From: Desmodesmus armatus
Taxonomy: Eukaryota > Chlorophyta > Chlorophyceae > Sphaeropleales > Scenedesmaceae
Assembly: GCA_007449985.2 (NCBI GenBank)
Contig: VIIQ02000678.1
Location: 241,001 to 305,000 of the forward strand
Length of the DNA: 64,000 nt
Direction: 5' to 3'
The notes under the pieces are model-generated. The model had not been told where the DNA came from. It made no database searches and saw only the letters and a list, made by a program, of their open reading frames with translations. Below, one piece after another: positions 13,001 through 24,636 of this stretch. Numbering within the stretch: the first letter of the stretch is position 1; each line of letters starts with the position of its first letter. Made by a program: the position numbers and the translations under genes.

Positions 13001-16000
13001 TCATGGCTCATAATTAGAAAAGAAGCTGCACACAGTTCTTGCGCATCTCGCTGGCCGCCTTGCCCTCACTGCTGCATCTCATGATAACACCTGCCATATG
13101 TTATGCATGCTGGCCGCCGCAGCCAGCCATGCTGTCTACTGAATCAGTAAGTCACCTTCACAGCGAGCTTTACAAACCTGCACAGGTGTCTTGCGCAGGT
13201 CGCTGGCCGCTTTGCCTTCATAGCTGGCCCTCAGTTGTGCCTCCAGGGCTGGGTCACGGTTCTTCCACACAAGGTCGCCAACAGACAGCTGGGACACATC
13301 AAGCTGCAAAACGCATGAGATAAAACAAGAACAAGAACATGAGAAGGTGGGGATGCGCGAGCTCTACGACCACAGCCAAGCATGCGGCTGGCATGGTCCA
13401 ACGAGGCCTGCTCCCCTGACTGCTGCTGTTGTTGTGGCAGATGATGGTGCAGTGCTGCCTGCTTTAGTGTGGGGACACTGACAGTGACAAGCATGTGGGA
13501 TCTCACCCTAGCAACACATCGCATCACCCAACATCAGCACATCTACAACTGGGAGCCCCCCTAGCCCCAAACAAACAGATTGACAATGTTTGCATACCTG
13601 GCCGGGTGCAAACACCAGCTCCACAGAGTCGCCAGCTCGAGCAGAGCCCCCTGACACTGACGGCCAGAGCTGGCGACAAACTTGCCAGCACCTCTGCTGC
13701 TGCTGCTGCTGCTGCTGCCCCCACCCCTGCGGTTGCCTGCGCTGCTGCGGCCGCCTCGGCTAGCACCCCTGCTGCTGCTTTGGTCCAAGGTTGACTCGCC
13801 AGCGGGGCGGGGAGCCATGAACAACTCCCAGACAGACCCGCCCTGCTCATCCCTTTCGGGAGTTCCCTGGTCAAACACGATGCCGTCGCCACGTTTGACC
13901 GGCTGTAGCAGACCCCTGACCAGCACACCGCCCTTGCTGGTGAAGCCTGCAACGAGAGGCGGGGGGGGGGGGGGGGGAGGGGGGGGGAGTAGCAGCGACA
14001 GCAGAAGCAGCAGGAGCGTCAGTCGGGGAAGCAGTAGCAGGCTCCTGACCAGCACACCGCCCTTGCTGGTGAAGCCTGCAGGACCACGAGAGGCAACAGT
14101 GAAAGCACCAGGCGCATACTCGTAAGGAAAGACACGCTTCCAGATCATGCATCTTCAGTTCATTCGCTGTGCAGATCCCACAAGCCAGCCGTGTCCGCTG
14201 TCAGGCGACTAGCAAGCTGCCACCTCAGGCAACAGTGTTGCGGCAAGTGCAGAGTGCTGAACCTTTACAGCAGACCACCAACAAGAACACATGTTGGGAC
14301 TGCCCAAGCGAAACACCATGACAACACACGTCGCCGGGTTGCTCCCGCTCAGACATTGGCGCCAACTGCACCCCGTCATTGCACCCCGTCATTGCACCCC
14401 GTCACCGTGATCGTGAGACTCCTCTCACATTCAAACACACTCACCCGCAATGCGGCCGAGGCACAGCCCTCGATGCCGCGGAGAGCGCCCTCGCACAAGT
14501 CGCTGGTGCTGCGAACCTTCCAAAAAGCCCGGCGTCAGCCCGCCAAACTGCTCGTCCTGGGCTCGACTGAACACCTGCATCACCGCACTCAGCACCTCGG
14601 GCGCAACAAGCGAGCTAGCTGCCCCGCCATTACTTCCGCTGCTTCTTCCGCTGCTGCTGCTGGCATTCCGTGGCCTCCTCGCTGTATCAGCTTCATCCTC
14701 ATTCTGCTGCTGCTGCTGTTGTTGGAGCTGTTGCCAAGCAGCGTCCACGCCTGCCCTGTATGCTGCTGTTGTGGCGGCAACGTACTCGGGTCCTTTGAGG
14801 CGGCCCTCGATTTTGAAGCAGGAGACACCGGCCGCCACCAGCTGCGGCAGCTGCTCCAAGGCCATGAGGTCCTGAGGACTGAGCAGGTACGACACGTCTT
14901 GCAGGTCCTGTAAGGCGGCGGCAGCAGCAGCAGTGCATGTCTGGCAGCTGGCAGTTGTTGGTGCCTGACAAGAGCGTAATGTCAGGAAACATCCACTACC
15001 CAAACTCTGGGCAGTTCTTGAAGAATTGTGCCACCACACAGCTTTTGCCAGCTCAACGCGCCTTGCAACAAAGATCATGAAGGCGCATGCTTCATACGGA
15101 GGCTGTCAAAGACTTCAGCATGTCATTCACAGGCGGCCACTATTGAAAACTTGGGAGCCTGAAGCCGCCTCTTGCTTCATCACTGGGCGAATCTGTCCGC
15201 AGAGCATGCATCGGTGCATGTGGGAGCGCAGGGAGCGCAATGAATCAGCATGCCCACTGACCTTCAGCACCCCATCCACGATCAGTCCATAGGGCATCCT
15301 GCAGGCCTGGGCACACTGACCTCTGTTGGCGCTGCGGCCGCCCCATGCCTCTGCAACAACACAGCAGCATGAAGAGTGCCCTGAGCGGCTGCTCCCGTTG
15401 TGCCGTTTGCATGGGGGGGCTGCATGCACGCAAAGCTTTCTCACTCCCTTGCCAAGCCTACGTGCTGGCTCCCGCTGGATTGAGTTGGTCACCCTGCTCA
15501 AACACACAACACAGATGCGTCAAACTGACAATTATGGCTATGACAAGCCTGCAAAGGAGGTTGCTGCACTGCTGCCCACCTGATGAGAAGCACTGCCCAC
15601 TGTAACTGACGCACAGGGCACCATGGCAGAAGGCCTCAACCTCTGTGCCTGTGTTGGCTGCCACCTTTGCAATCTCCCTCACACTCAGCTCCCGCCCAAC
15701 CACCACCCGCGTCACACCGAGGCCTGGACGCAAGGAGCACAGCAGCATGACACAGAATGGGCGGGCGATGGATACATCAGAAACTCAAACACCACGCACG
15801 CCACACCAAGGCGCAAACACACGCAGCGAAGGCAGCATGACACAGCACGGCTGGGCAGTGCATATATTCAAAGATTGGGTGGGCGTTCCCATGTTCGGAC
15901 AGGAAACCCGGTCGGACACAGCTTGTGTGTGACACGGTTGGCAGCAAATACCTCTGCACTGCGCAGGCCCAACCACAGCTACCATAGTTTGACTTCCTGC

Positions 16001-18446
16001 AGAGTCTGCAGGAAGTCAAATTATGGTGGCTGTGGTTGGGCCGGCGCAGGGACAGCGACATTCCTGCAGAGGGAGGGTGTGCTTGGGGTCGCGGATGGTG
16101 TTGAAGAAAGGGAGACAGGATGTTGCACGTCTTGACTACTTGGGGGACATGCATGTTGTTTGGTTCGCCAGCATCCCCTCAACAGCAATCCTCAAAGTTA
16201 GTCTTACAAGGACGTGCAACCCTAGAGTGTGCGGCTCTGCTGACGCGCTGCCTCCACCCTCGCATCTCTAGATAAGCATCAGCTGCCGGGCGATGCTGTG
16301 CCAGGGCTACTGCTGTCATCCAGCTGCGCATATTGGCAAAGTGCTGTGCAGGTTGCACAACAGATCAGCCAGCACAACCATACATCCAGCTACATCCAGC
16401 TATGCATGTGGGCAGAGCGTCACTGAGGCTGCAAGACAGACCAGCCAGCACGAACCCTCCACTGCAGCTCACTTGCAGCAAACTCTGCGCCCTCGGCTGA
16501 CGTGATGCTCATCTGTGTGGAGCCGTGGATGGGCAGGTTGGGTGCCACACGCTGCGCCAGCGCAACAGCACCGATGTCCTGCACATGCAGCATGCAACGC
16601 AGACAACACAGCCCCTGGTCATGAGGCCCTGTGAGAAAGCCCACCCGCGGTAGCCGCCGCAGCCGCAGCCGCAGCGACGATGGCAGAAGCCGGCGCAACA
16701 GCATGGATATCCGGTACATGCAACATGCAAGCAGGACGCATAACCAGCGGCAGTGTGAGTTGAGTCCCTGTGTGACAGCCCCACCCATTCACTGCACCGC
16801 CTGGTTGGTATCAACATTATTGTCCTGTGCAGTAGGACTGCTGAGCGTCGCTCCGCTTGCATTCTCTCTGCGCTCTCTCGCTCTCTCTCACACCCTCACA
16901 GTCTCTGTCTCACTCTCACTCTGTTGACCCACCTGCACAATGAGTGCGTCCACTCCTGATGTTGCAAGGTGGCGGATCACCTCCTCTAGTTGATGCAGCT
17001 CCTCATCAAACACCTGGTAGACAGCGGCACAGCACGACACAGCACGACATACGTAACATGACAAAACACAGCGCAACATTCAACAGCACACAGCTCAACG
17101 GGCCAGATATCCTTAGGGTGCTCACATTGCAATGCAAGCTGCAGCCCTAATGATGGGAGATCCATGGACTTGACCCTTGAGTAAGGTCACACATTTGCGT
17201 GTCCCTTCTGCTCACATAGCAGCACAACCGCAGCATCTTCACTTGCAACTCAGGACTGTACAGCGGGGACACTCCCTCCCACAATCCTGCTTGCTGCCGT
17301 AGCCCCTGCAGGTTCACTGCACACTTACCAGTATGTTGAGTGCCACATACCCCTTCACCCCCCGTGCCCTCAGGTAGCCCATCACCTCTGGCAGCTGCTC
17401 AACACTGAAGTTGGCAGCCCTGCAACAAACAAAGGGATAACGACGGCTGAAAACACTGGCACTGCTGCAGCGGCTACAGGGCGCAGCATCACTATGACTG
17501 CTACAGAAGGTGACAGCACGGCTGCAGCTGCCGCCAGCAGCAGCACCATGGCAGCTGCTGCAGTAGAAAACACCGCTGCGGCAGCTGCGCTTCCAGAGCA
17601 CCCAGAGGATAGAGCTTACACCCTTCTACTAGGATTGTATAGTGCTGATGCCCTTCTGACGGCGGATTGTGTGTCCATTCTGGCTGTTGCAGCTGCTACA
17701 GCCACAGCGATATCCCCAGCAGTACCAACACTCCTGGCTGACTCAACCACTGCTCACCGTGCGCGTGCATTGAAGCCAGTAACTCCAAAGTACACAGCGT
17801 CAGCTCCATTCTCTGCAGCAGCTCGCAGCTGCGGCCAGCCCCCTGCTGGCGCAAGCACCTCTGGCTTGTGCCGCAGCAGCAGCTGCTGGCTACTGCTGCT
17901 GCTGCTGCTGCTGGCTAGGGGCTGCTGCTGCTGGGGTGGTTCAGGTTCACTTGAGTAGGCCCCCGTGCTGCCCACAGATCCTTGGACACTTGATAGCTGC
18001 CAGGGTGCTGCTGCTGTTGTGGCAGTACCCTTCTGTGCCACACTGCTGCTCTGGTGCTGCTGCTGCTGTTGTTGTTGCAGCTGCTGAGGTGCATGTTGCT
18101 GCTGCTGTGGCAGCTCCTCTGTGAGAGAGTAAAGCTCAGGGTTTTTCCTGGCCTGCAGTGCGCGGGAGCTGCTGCTGCTGCTGCTGTTGGGAGCCCCGCT
18201 GCTGGGCGTCAAAGGCCGTGCCGCACCCCTCCTGACTCGCTGCTTCGGTGCCCAACCTGTGGCGTCACTGCCGCTGCTGCTGCTGCTGCTGCTGCCCTGT
18301 TGGTTGGGCTCATTGCTGGGACCAGTCCTCCTGGACACTGCCTTGCGGGTCCTGCTTGTGCTTCCAGACGCAGTGTAGCTGCTTCCTGCTGCTGCATAGG
18401 TTTTCATCGGAGCCCTGGAACCATAAGCAGACGGAAGGGGGGTCAT
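7076..18446 (-). CDS. U32 peptidase-family protein, RlhA/YdcP type (predicted 23S rRNA cytidine hydroxylation protein), ~1230 aa
   Basis: Seventeen minus-strand exons fit GT-AG sites and phase: 17758-18446, 17329-17419, 16933-17013, 16473-16578, 15580-15723, 15262-15350, 14445-14907, 13598-13946, 13178-13303, 12640-12709, 12066-12209, 10803-11251, 10472-10565, 8635-8900, 8286-8422, 7763-7870 and 7076-7367. The U32 core starts with KPEVLAPAGGWPQLRAAAEN and includes SANRGQCAQACRMPYGL. The C-terminal half follows the DUF3656 region of E. coli RlhA, for example VHQHLPIFHTEHCVFCR and NDYRDCGHPCEKHSV, whose cysteines are expected metal ligands. RlhA is needed for C2501 hydroxylation of 23S rRNA, so an organellar ribosome role is plausible. 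The Ser/Arg-rich N-terminus looks like an organelle transit peptide. Length is twice the bacterial protein because of Gln, Ser and Ala inserts. Exon 8 changes frame inside an AGC repeat, so it hides a small intron or an indel. The ATG at 18446 is the likeliest start. Confidence 0.85.
9362..10433. repeat. 326-bp direct repeat pair bounded by CAGCA arrays
   Basis: Positions 9362-9687 and 10108-10433 are nearly identical at a constant offset of 746 bases; I noticed only two or so differences. CAGCA microsatellite tracts flank the copies at about 9337-9365, 10090-10110 and 10432-10463. Both copies lie in one intron of the U32 gene. A decayed copy of the exon 13 edge sits just upstream at 9286-9320. 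No open frame in the repeat looks coding. Confidence 0.85.
13911..14090. repeat. duplicated splice-acceptor and exon edge of U32 exon 8
   Basis: The first ~35 bases of exon 8 together with its acceptor occur twice on the minus strand, ending at 13946 and at about 14074. Both copies encode GFTSKGGVLVR. Between them are a poly-G/poly-C run and Ser/Leu microsatellite sequence. Only the copy at 13946 continues into the conserved protein, so the copy at 14074 is a decoy exon edge. Confidence 0.8.
15959..16049. repeat. long near-perfect foldback (43-bp arms, 5-nt loop)
   Basis: The arms 15959-16001 and 16007-16049 are reverse complements except at three positions. In RNA these would be one mismatch and two G-U wobbles. 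The five-base loop is 16002-16006. A shorter outer pair (CCTCTGCA at 15951 and TGCAGAGG near 16064) extends the symmetry. The element lies in the intron between U32 exons 4 and 5. It could be a foldback transposon remnant or a small-RNA precursor hairpin. Confidence 0.8.
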
Positions 18447-18810
18447 GGACAGCAGCACCACCACTACTAGCACAACACACGGCACCAGGACGCCATGAGC
18501 AGGTTGCCTGGGATACTTGCATTTGTTTGCAAGCCTTTACCAGTGCTTACTCACCTGGATGGCTGCAAAGGCATCACCATCAGTCACTGCTGTAGTTGTT
18601 GGAGGAATGAGAACAGGACTGGCACACAGTTACCCACCAAAGAAACATCACGATCATGCCACAAAGTACAATACGATTTCTCGATTGGTGATAAATCCTT
18701 GGACGAGACCTTCAAACCTCAGAGATCTGATCAGCGTCCTGATTCCATACGCGGTGACTGAAAGCTGCACTCGCCCTGGCTGTGGCATGCTATAAGCCCA
18801 GTGAAACAAC
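18447..18810. promoter_or_regulatory. short divergent promoter shared by the U32 gene and PEX4
   Basis: Only about 364 bases separate the proposed start codons of two head-to-head genes, the U32 gene on the minus strand and PEX4 on the plus strand. Both promoters and 5' UTRs must lie here. I see no clear TATA box. The extent depends on the U32 start at 18446, which could move if an upstream exon exists. Confidence 0.45.
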
Positions 18811-20558
18811 ATGGCCACAGCCAGGCAACGCCTGCTCAAGGTTGGTTTGCTACTGCAGCAGTAGCAGGGCAGGCAGTAGGACAGCACATAGGAAGTAGGA
18901 CAGCACATAGGAAGTAGGACAGCACATCAGTGTGAGACCAGAGGTAGCTCAACGCGCGCTTTTGATTGCGCAGGAGTATAAAGAGGTCACACGTAGCAAG
19001 GCTGGCGACACTGGCATCACCCTCATCCCAAACGAAGCCAACCTCTTCCTGTGGAGAGCGTTGCTGAAGGTGTGCCATGACCGCATCAGCTGGATGCATG
19101 CTGTCGTTGCCGCAACAGCTGTTGTGCCAGAATCCACAGCGTCGGGTTCAGATCGTATGTCCCCTGCGGAGCCATGCATGCACCGCCCTGGCAGACTCCT
19201 GCAGAGTTAGCTGGGGTTTGGGTGTGTCAGCACAGCAGTTGCGCACCCATGTGTTGACACACGAGTTGCAACCAGCAAGTACATAACATGGTGACCAGTC
19301 GTAATGATGGAGGGCTCATCTCGTACATTGCGGTCCGACATGCACATAGGGGTAGCCGTGTGTTTAAACTCCAGCCTGTCATGAGCAACACACCAAGCCA
19401 CTGTGGGTGTGGTGGTGTCCTGCCGCAGGGTCCCACGGAGACACCCTTTGAGGGCGGCACCTTTGAGCTGTCCATCAATGTACCAGAGCAGTACCCGCTG
19501 GTGCCTCCAGCAGTACGCTTCAAGACAAAAATCTTCCACCCCAATGTTCACTTCAGGGTGAGGTGCACACACTGCTGCAGCTGCAGTGTCTGGGGGCGGG
19601 GGGGGGGGGGGCTTGGCCTTGATATCCTGCAGCTGCTATACAGAGCAGGGGGGGTGGGTGCGAACAATAGGGTAGTGTACCAACCTGTTCACCCATGTTC
19701 CAATTCGCATGTGGACATGGCAGCAACGATTGACTTGTCCCGTTTGGTGTGCTGTATGGTCCGGTGTTGTTGTCAGCTGGCACCTTGGCAGGCATACCAT
19801 CAAACCGCTACTGCCGGCAACCTGGTTACTGAGCTGTTCCTGTCCTCCTGCCGCTGATGCCGCATGATGCTGCTGGTGTTGGTGGCTGCTGTTGCTGTCT
19901 GCAGACTGGTGAGATCTGCCTAGACATCCTCAAGACTGCCTGGAGCCCTGCATGGACGTTGCTGAGTGTGTGCCAGGCTGTGCTGGCCCTCATGAGCGAC
20001 CCTGCACCAGACAGCCCACTAAACTGTGATGCAGGTGCGGCCAGCACGTAACATGGTCAGCCCGGTGGGGCAGCAGTCAGTTTGTCGACACAGTAGAGCA
20101 GCAATCAATGGGGAACCCGGTGGGCCAAGCAGTAGCCAGTAGTGACCCATGGGCTGGGTTTGCTGCTCAGGGCGTGTACAGCTCTCCAGAAAGTGGGAGG
20201 CGGTGTAGTAGCGTTGGCGGGGAGGCTTGGCCTGTGTCCTGCAGACCCTGCAGCCTTGCAGCACTCGGTGTACTCTTCACTGCGTCACATGGTGACAGCG
20301 CTTACAATGTGGCATGTGGCGCTCAGGCTTTGCTTGATGGTGCAGTTAGGGTTGGCCGCCAGCAAGTCCATGGTCATTATGTGTGTGTCCCTTGATCAAA
20401 GGATACAATGCCTGCAAGGATGTTTTTGTGCTGCTCAGAACGGCATGCTGTGTGCATATGTTCTGTCTGCAGGCAACCTGTTGAGGGGTGGTGACACCAG
20501 GGGATACAACTCCCTGGCCAAGATGTACACAATTGACTGCGCAATGCAAGCCAGCTAG
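18811..20558 (+). CDS. PEX4: peroxisomal ubiquitin-conjugating enzyme E2, PEX4 (UBC21 type), 156 aa
   Basis: Five exons give a complete E2: 18811-18840, 18974-19069, 19429-19557, 19905-20034 and 20473-20558. They total 471 nt, or 156 codons plus TAG. The first exon is only 30 nt ([10 protein letters not shown]) and joins EYKEVTRSK, matching the plant PEX4 N-terminus. The HPN motif of the UBC fold is in FHPNVHFR (residues ~79-81). The catalytic cysteine is Cys90 in [19 protein letters not shown]. The C-terminus [20 protein letters not shown] is diagnostic of PEX4 rather than cytosolic E2s. In plants and yeast PEX4, docked on PEX22, monoubiquitinates the import receptor PEX5 so it can be recycled from the peroxisome membrane. 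Length equals the family norm (Arabidopsis 157 aa). Intron 1 carries a triple 19-bp repeat. Confidence 0.95.
18875..18927. repeat. three-copy 19-bp tandem repeat in PEX4 intron 1
   Basis: The unit AGTAGGACAGCACATAGGA occurs at 18875 and 18894, with a shorter third copy from 18913. It fills much of the 133-nt first intron, between the 30-nt first exon and its acceptor at 18973. Confidence 0.85.
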
Positions 20559-21119
20559 CACGTGCTGCTGCCCGGGACCTGTGATGGAAGAAAGATGGCT
20601 GTGACTAGCGTGATTGGTTCTGGAATGCAGCTGGTGTCTCGTATCTGGTGTCAGTTGCTGTTGGGGGTGGCGCCGGGGTGGGGGTGGGGGTGGGGGTGGG
20701 GGTGGGGGTGGGGGTTGGGGTGGGCAGCTGGTGGGTGGGAGGTATGGTTGTGGGTGAGCAGCCCAGGAGCCCACTGGGTAAGGTGCAACATAGGAATTCA
20801 GATTGCTGTTGCACACACTTCAGTCCCCCCCCCCCTGCTCCCATACAGGCAGACCCTAAACCCTTTTGTAACAGTGGGGCCGAAGCAGCGGCGTTAGGCC
20901 AGCCAGACGCTTGAGTCGTTGTTATTTGCTCACTGAAACGCTTTACACGCTTCTGCGCTTTCAGCTCGAGCGCTTCCCCTCACCCCCACCCCTCACATGT
21001 AAAACCGGAGATTCCTTGTCTGGCACGACCACTAGCGGCCCCCGGCCCTTCGGGCTTACGCCCCACTGCCTTCGGGCTGGGGTGTGGAGCTTGCCGCTCC
21101 ACCCCCACACCACACCACC
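20559..21119. other. intergenic: PEX4 3' region, GGGGTG repeat and GC-rich hairpins
   Basis: Downstream of PEX4 lies a GGGGTG-type microsatellite at about 20673-20723. TGTAA at 20867-20871 is a plausible PEX4 polyadenylation signal. From about 21040 to 21105 GC-rich palindromes with TTCG-type loops occur (for example TGGAGC-TTGCC-GCTCCA at 21085-21101), immediately upstream of the F-box gene start. Confidence 0.6.
20867..20871 (+). terminator. candidate TGTAA polyadenylation signal of PEX4
   Basis: TGTAA is the usual near-upstream polyadenylation element of chlorophyte nuclear genes. This one is about 310 nt past the PEX4 stop codon. Another TGTAA occurs at about 20999-21003. Confidence 0.4.
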
Positions 21120-24100
21120 ATGATGCAGCAGACAGTCACAATCACAGGCCCTGGTTCCCCAGCACCATGCAGAAGCACGCTGAACCCCTCTGCTCGCGAA
21201 TGGTTTCCACCCGGATACACTGCAGTCAGCTCAGAGCAATCACGTGAACAGCACGATCCTGCACAGGACCAGGCAGCAGTCAACAGTGATGCTGTTTTCC
21301 CGGTCTACGACTGTCCCATGGAGGTATGCAGGGGGCTGCTTACATAAGTGGATCTCGTGCAAGCAGTATGTCAGACGCCAATAATGCATCCATGATGCTG
21401 TTCAGATACTAGTGAGCGTGGGTCAAAGCATCAGCTTAGAATCCTGTGTGGGTGCTGCTTTCCTGCAGATCCTGTCCAGCGTGGTTGGGTTCTTGGGGAG
21501 CCCCCAAGACCTAGTCAGCTGTATCCTTGCCAGCCAGCAGCTCCAAGCTGCTGTGCGCTCAGGCCGTGTCAGCTTTGAGCTGACTGGCCGGCCGCGGCAG
21601 TTGCTGAGCTATCCATCAAAGTGTGGCCAGCTGGATGACTTGCTGCAGTCGCTCATCCGATACATGCCAGGTGCGAAACCACGCACTCTATGCCACAGCA
21701 GTACTGCAGGACTGGCTGTTCACTGACCAGCTCCATACGCACCTATCAACCTTGCACATCAGACTCACCTGTTGTTTTCGTGCACACAACACCCAAGCAC
21801 GCTTCCCTTCTGGTGGCATGCATGCGATCTGCCAACCTGCACCTTGTTGAGCATCTTCAAAGCCAGCATTGAAGCCTGCAGCTTAGACACCCATGTTGCA
21901 TCGGTGCAACTGACATGTGCACTTCTTTTTCCTTTGTCGCTGTTGCAGCCATGTCATCCTGCAACCTGTCCATGCTCCCGCTGGAGCATCAGCACGTCAG
22001 CAAGCTGGCCCAGGGCCTCCCCCTCCTGCAGCACCTGGACCTCTCCGGCTGCAAGAAGCTGCAGCCCAGTATGACTCCACAGCTGCTGCAGGGCCTCGCC
22101 AGCAGGCAGCTGCAGTCACTCAACCTGCAGCGCTGCTTCCAGCTGACAGACGCATGCCTCACGGGCGTGCTGGAGTATGCTTGCGGCAGCCACAGCAGCA
22201 GCAAGGCGCTGCAGTGCATCGCACTGAGCCACCTGAACCTCGGCACCTGGCCTGCTGATGATCAGGCTAGCGCAGCTGGTGCACAGACCGCAATCCAGCA
22301 CGACGCTGGCAACAGCAACAATTCCCTGGAGACGACCAGCAGCTGCAGCAGTGATGGTGGCAGCAGTCAGGCTGCTGCTGCCAGTAGCTGTGACAACAAC
22401 AAGGCCAGCAGCAACAGCTCTGGCAGCACGGCTGTGCAGTGGCAGGCCGTGGCTGCCGGCCTGCTGGCCAAGCTGCCGAGGCAGCTGGGTGTGATGCTGC
22501 CTGGTGCAGGCGCAGCATCAGCACTGCGCGTCGTGGTCCTGAACAACTGCAGCCTGTTGCCAGTGGAGGGCCTGCTCAGCCTTGCAGTGGCCTGCCCATT
22601 GCTGGAGTACTTGTTCCTAGGAGGGAGCACCCTGAAGCCCCCAGCGCTGCTCCAGCAGTTGCAGCCGACGGGGCGGCTGGGCAGGGGGCAGAGGGCAGCG
22701 GGGTGTACGTTCCCAGGTTTGCAGCTTCGGGAGGTGCTAGTGTTGGTGCTGTCCCAGCATTTGAGCTGCCTGCAGCGCTCTTGCAGCTGTCAGAGCTGCT
22801 GCAGCTGCCGTCCACACTGCCTTGGGAGGTGCTCAGCAGCTGCTGTGGTGGTCCTGCTGGCAGCTGCAGCAGCGGCTGTGGGCAGCAGTGCTGCAGCTGC
22901 CCCTGCAGCTGCTGCAGCCAGGCACGCGCCAGCGCACAGAACAGGGGTGGTGTCGGCAGCGAGGGCCAGGACCCAGAGCAGGAGCGAGCTCGCAAGCGCC
23001 TGCACAGGAATGAGCCCTCAGCGGCGGCGGTTGCAACGGCCCGGGTGCATGCCTTGGGCCTTGCATACCTCGCTGCTCTGCTGCCTGGTCTGAATGTGTT
23101 TGAGGTGTCATTCATGGCACCAGGCCTTGCTGGGTGGCTGAGGGTGTGCTTGGATAAGCTGCAGCAGCTCAGGCAGCAGCAGCAGAGGGCGGGCTGGAGT
23201 GCCTTTGGCAGCAGCAGTATGGGGCCAGTGCATGGAGGCCTTGAGAGGGTTGACAGCAGCAGCAGTAGCGGCAGCGCTCGCAGCAGCAGCGGTGGCAGCG
23301 GTGTGGCTATCACAGGCGGGCATCAGCGTCCCAAGGTGTGGCAGTTCAGCTGTGTGACGTCCGCTGCAGATGCGCTGCAGACTCTCTTTGATGCTCGCAG
23401 GGCAAGCAACAGCACCGGCAGCAGCAATGGCACTCCCAATGCCATCGTCAGCGGTGACGACATCAGGGACCTCAGCAGCAGCAGCGCTGCCGTGTCACCC
23501 TCGTGCCTCGCCATGGCGGTGAAGTGTGCTGTCAACTGCTCCAACAGAGGGCGGGGCACCCCACTCCACATGGCTGCAGATGCTGGCTGCGCGTGCCACA
23601 TACGCGTGCTGCTGGCAGCAGGGGCGGCGGTTGCTGCTCGCGACGCCAGCGGCGCCAGCCCACTGTTTGTGGCGTGCGAATCTGGCCAGGCCGCTGCTGC
23701 TGCTGTGCTGCTGGAGGCTGGGGCGGATGCACTGATGGGCAACACAGCGGGGGAGACGCCGCTGTATATTGCTGCTTTGAGGGGGCACCTCAGTGTTGTG
23801 GAGCTGCTGTTGGGGCACCTGGCTGCTGCTGATGTGGACTGGACGCAGCGGCAGCTGTACGGGGATGCGTGGACGCCGCTCATGGCTGCTGCTGTGGCTA
23901 ACAGGGTGAGTTGATTGGCAGTGCATGTTGTGCAGTCGGGATGCGCGGGTGTGAGTTGTCTAGTGAGGAGCGATTGGTCTGCTCAGGTCAGCTTGAGCAA
24001 CTTGCCGCTTAGTATATCAAGGCAGGGCTAGAACAGGCAGCAAAGCTGGCTGTCCTGTCGACACTGTTGGTAAGCTTGCACCATATCACTACATGCCATG

Positions 24101-24278
24101 CAAGCACGTGCGTAATCCCTCCAACATGCAACATGCTCGTCGGTTTTCCTCCACTGCCCTGTTTGCTGCAGGTGAGCGTGGCCATGTGTCTGCTCCATGC
24201 TGCCGCCATGGGATGCTGTGGCAGCAAGCAGCGGGCTCCCGGTGGCACAGGCAATGCCGCAGTCAGCTTCACCACCAC

Positions 24279-24310
<32 letters not shown>

Positions 24311-24636
24311 TTGCCGCCCCGTGGAGGTCAGCATCTGCCAGCAGCTGCTACAGCTACAACATCAGCAGCAGCAGGCCAGTGCAGCAGACGGGCAGGGGCA
24401 GTGGTGGCTCGTCCCCTGGTGTGGTCCGCCTGCTAGCCGCTGAGAATCGTTACGGTCAGACGGTGCTGCACATTGCTGCTCGCAAGGGCTGCAGGGAGCT
24501 GCTGCAGCTGCTGTTGCTGTATGGGGCAGGCCGCGTGGCAGGCGGTGTTGCAGATGCAGCTGGAGACACGCCACTTGACATTGCCCGCCGCCATGGGCAC
24601 GAGATGGCTGTGAGGGAGTTGATGCAGCAGTGTTGA
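21120..24636 (+). CDS. F-box, leucine-rich-repeat and ankyrin-repeat protein, ~940 aa
   Basis: Four exons: 21120-21323, 21469-21670, 21949-23905 and 24172-24636. The start is the tandem ATG at 21120/21123. Exon 2 encodes an F-box-like helix set (ILSSVVGFLGSPQDLVSCIL), which would bind SKP1 in an SCF ubiquitin ligase. Exon 3 begins with LRR sequence (LQHLDLSGCKKLQ, LQSLNLQRCFQLTDACL, LRVVVLNNCSLL). It ends with ankyrin repeats (GTPLHMAADAGCACHIRVLL, GETPLYIAALRGHLSVVELL). Exon 4 adds a Ser-rich linker and two more ankyrin repeats (GQTVLHIAARKGCRELLQLL), ending RELMQQC. The LRR and ankyrin parts of exon 3 are in different frames. The switch lies between about 22640 and 22760, so the exon contains an indel or an overlooked short intron. 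The substrate cannot be predicted. A TGTAA at 24750 is a good poly(A) candidate. Confidence 0.75.

Noticed and set aside
13682..14125. 147-codon plus-strand open frame opposite U32 exon 8
   Set aside because: It consists of Leu/Pro/Gly runs generated by microsatellites on the antisense of a real exon.
22439..22640. Alternative plus-strand frame upstream of the F-box gene frame switch
   Set aside because: Up to about 22640 the LRR pattern is in the other frame; this frame merely stays open by composition.
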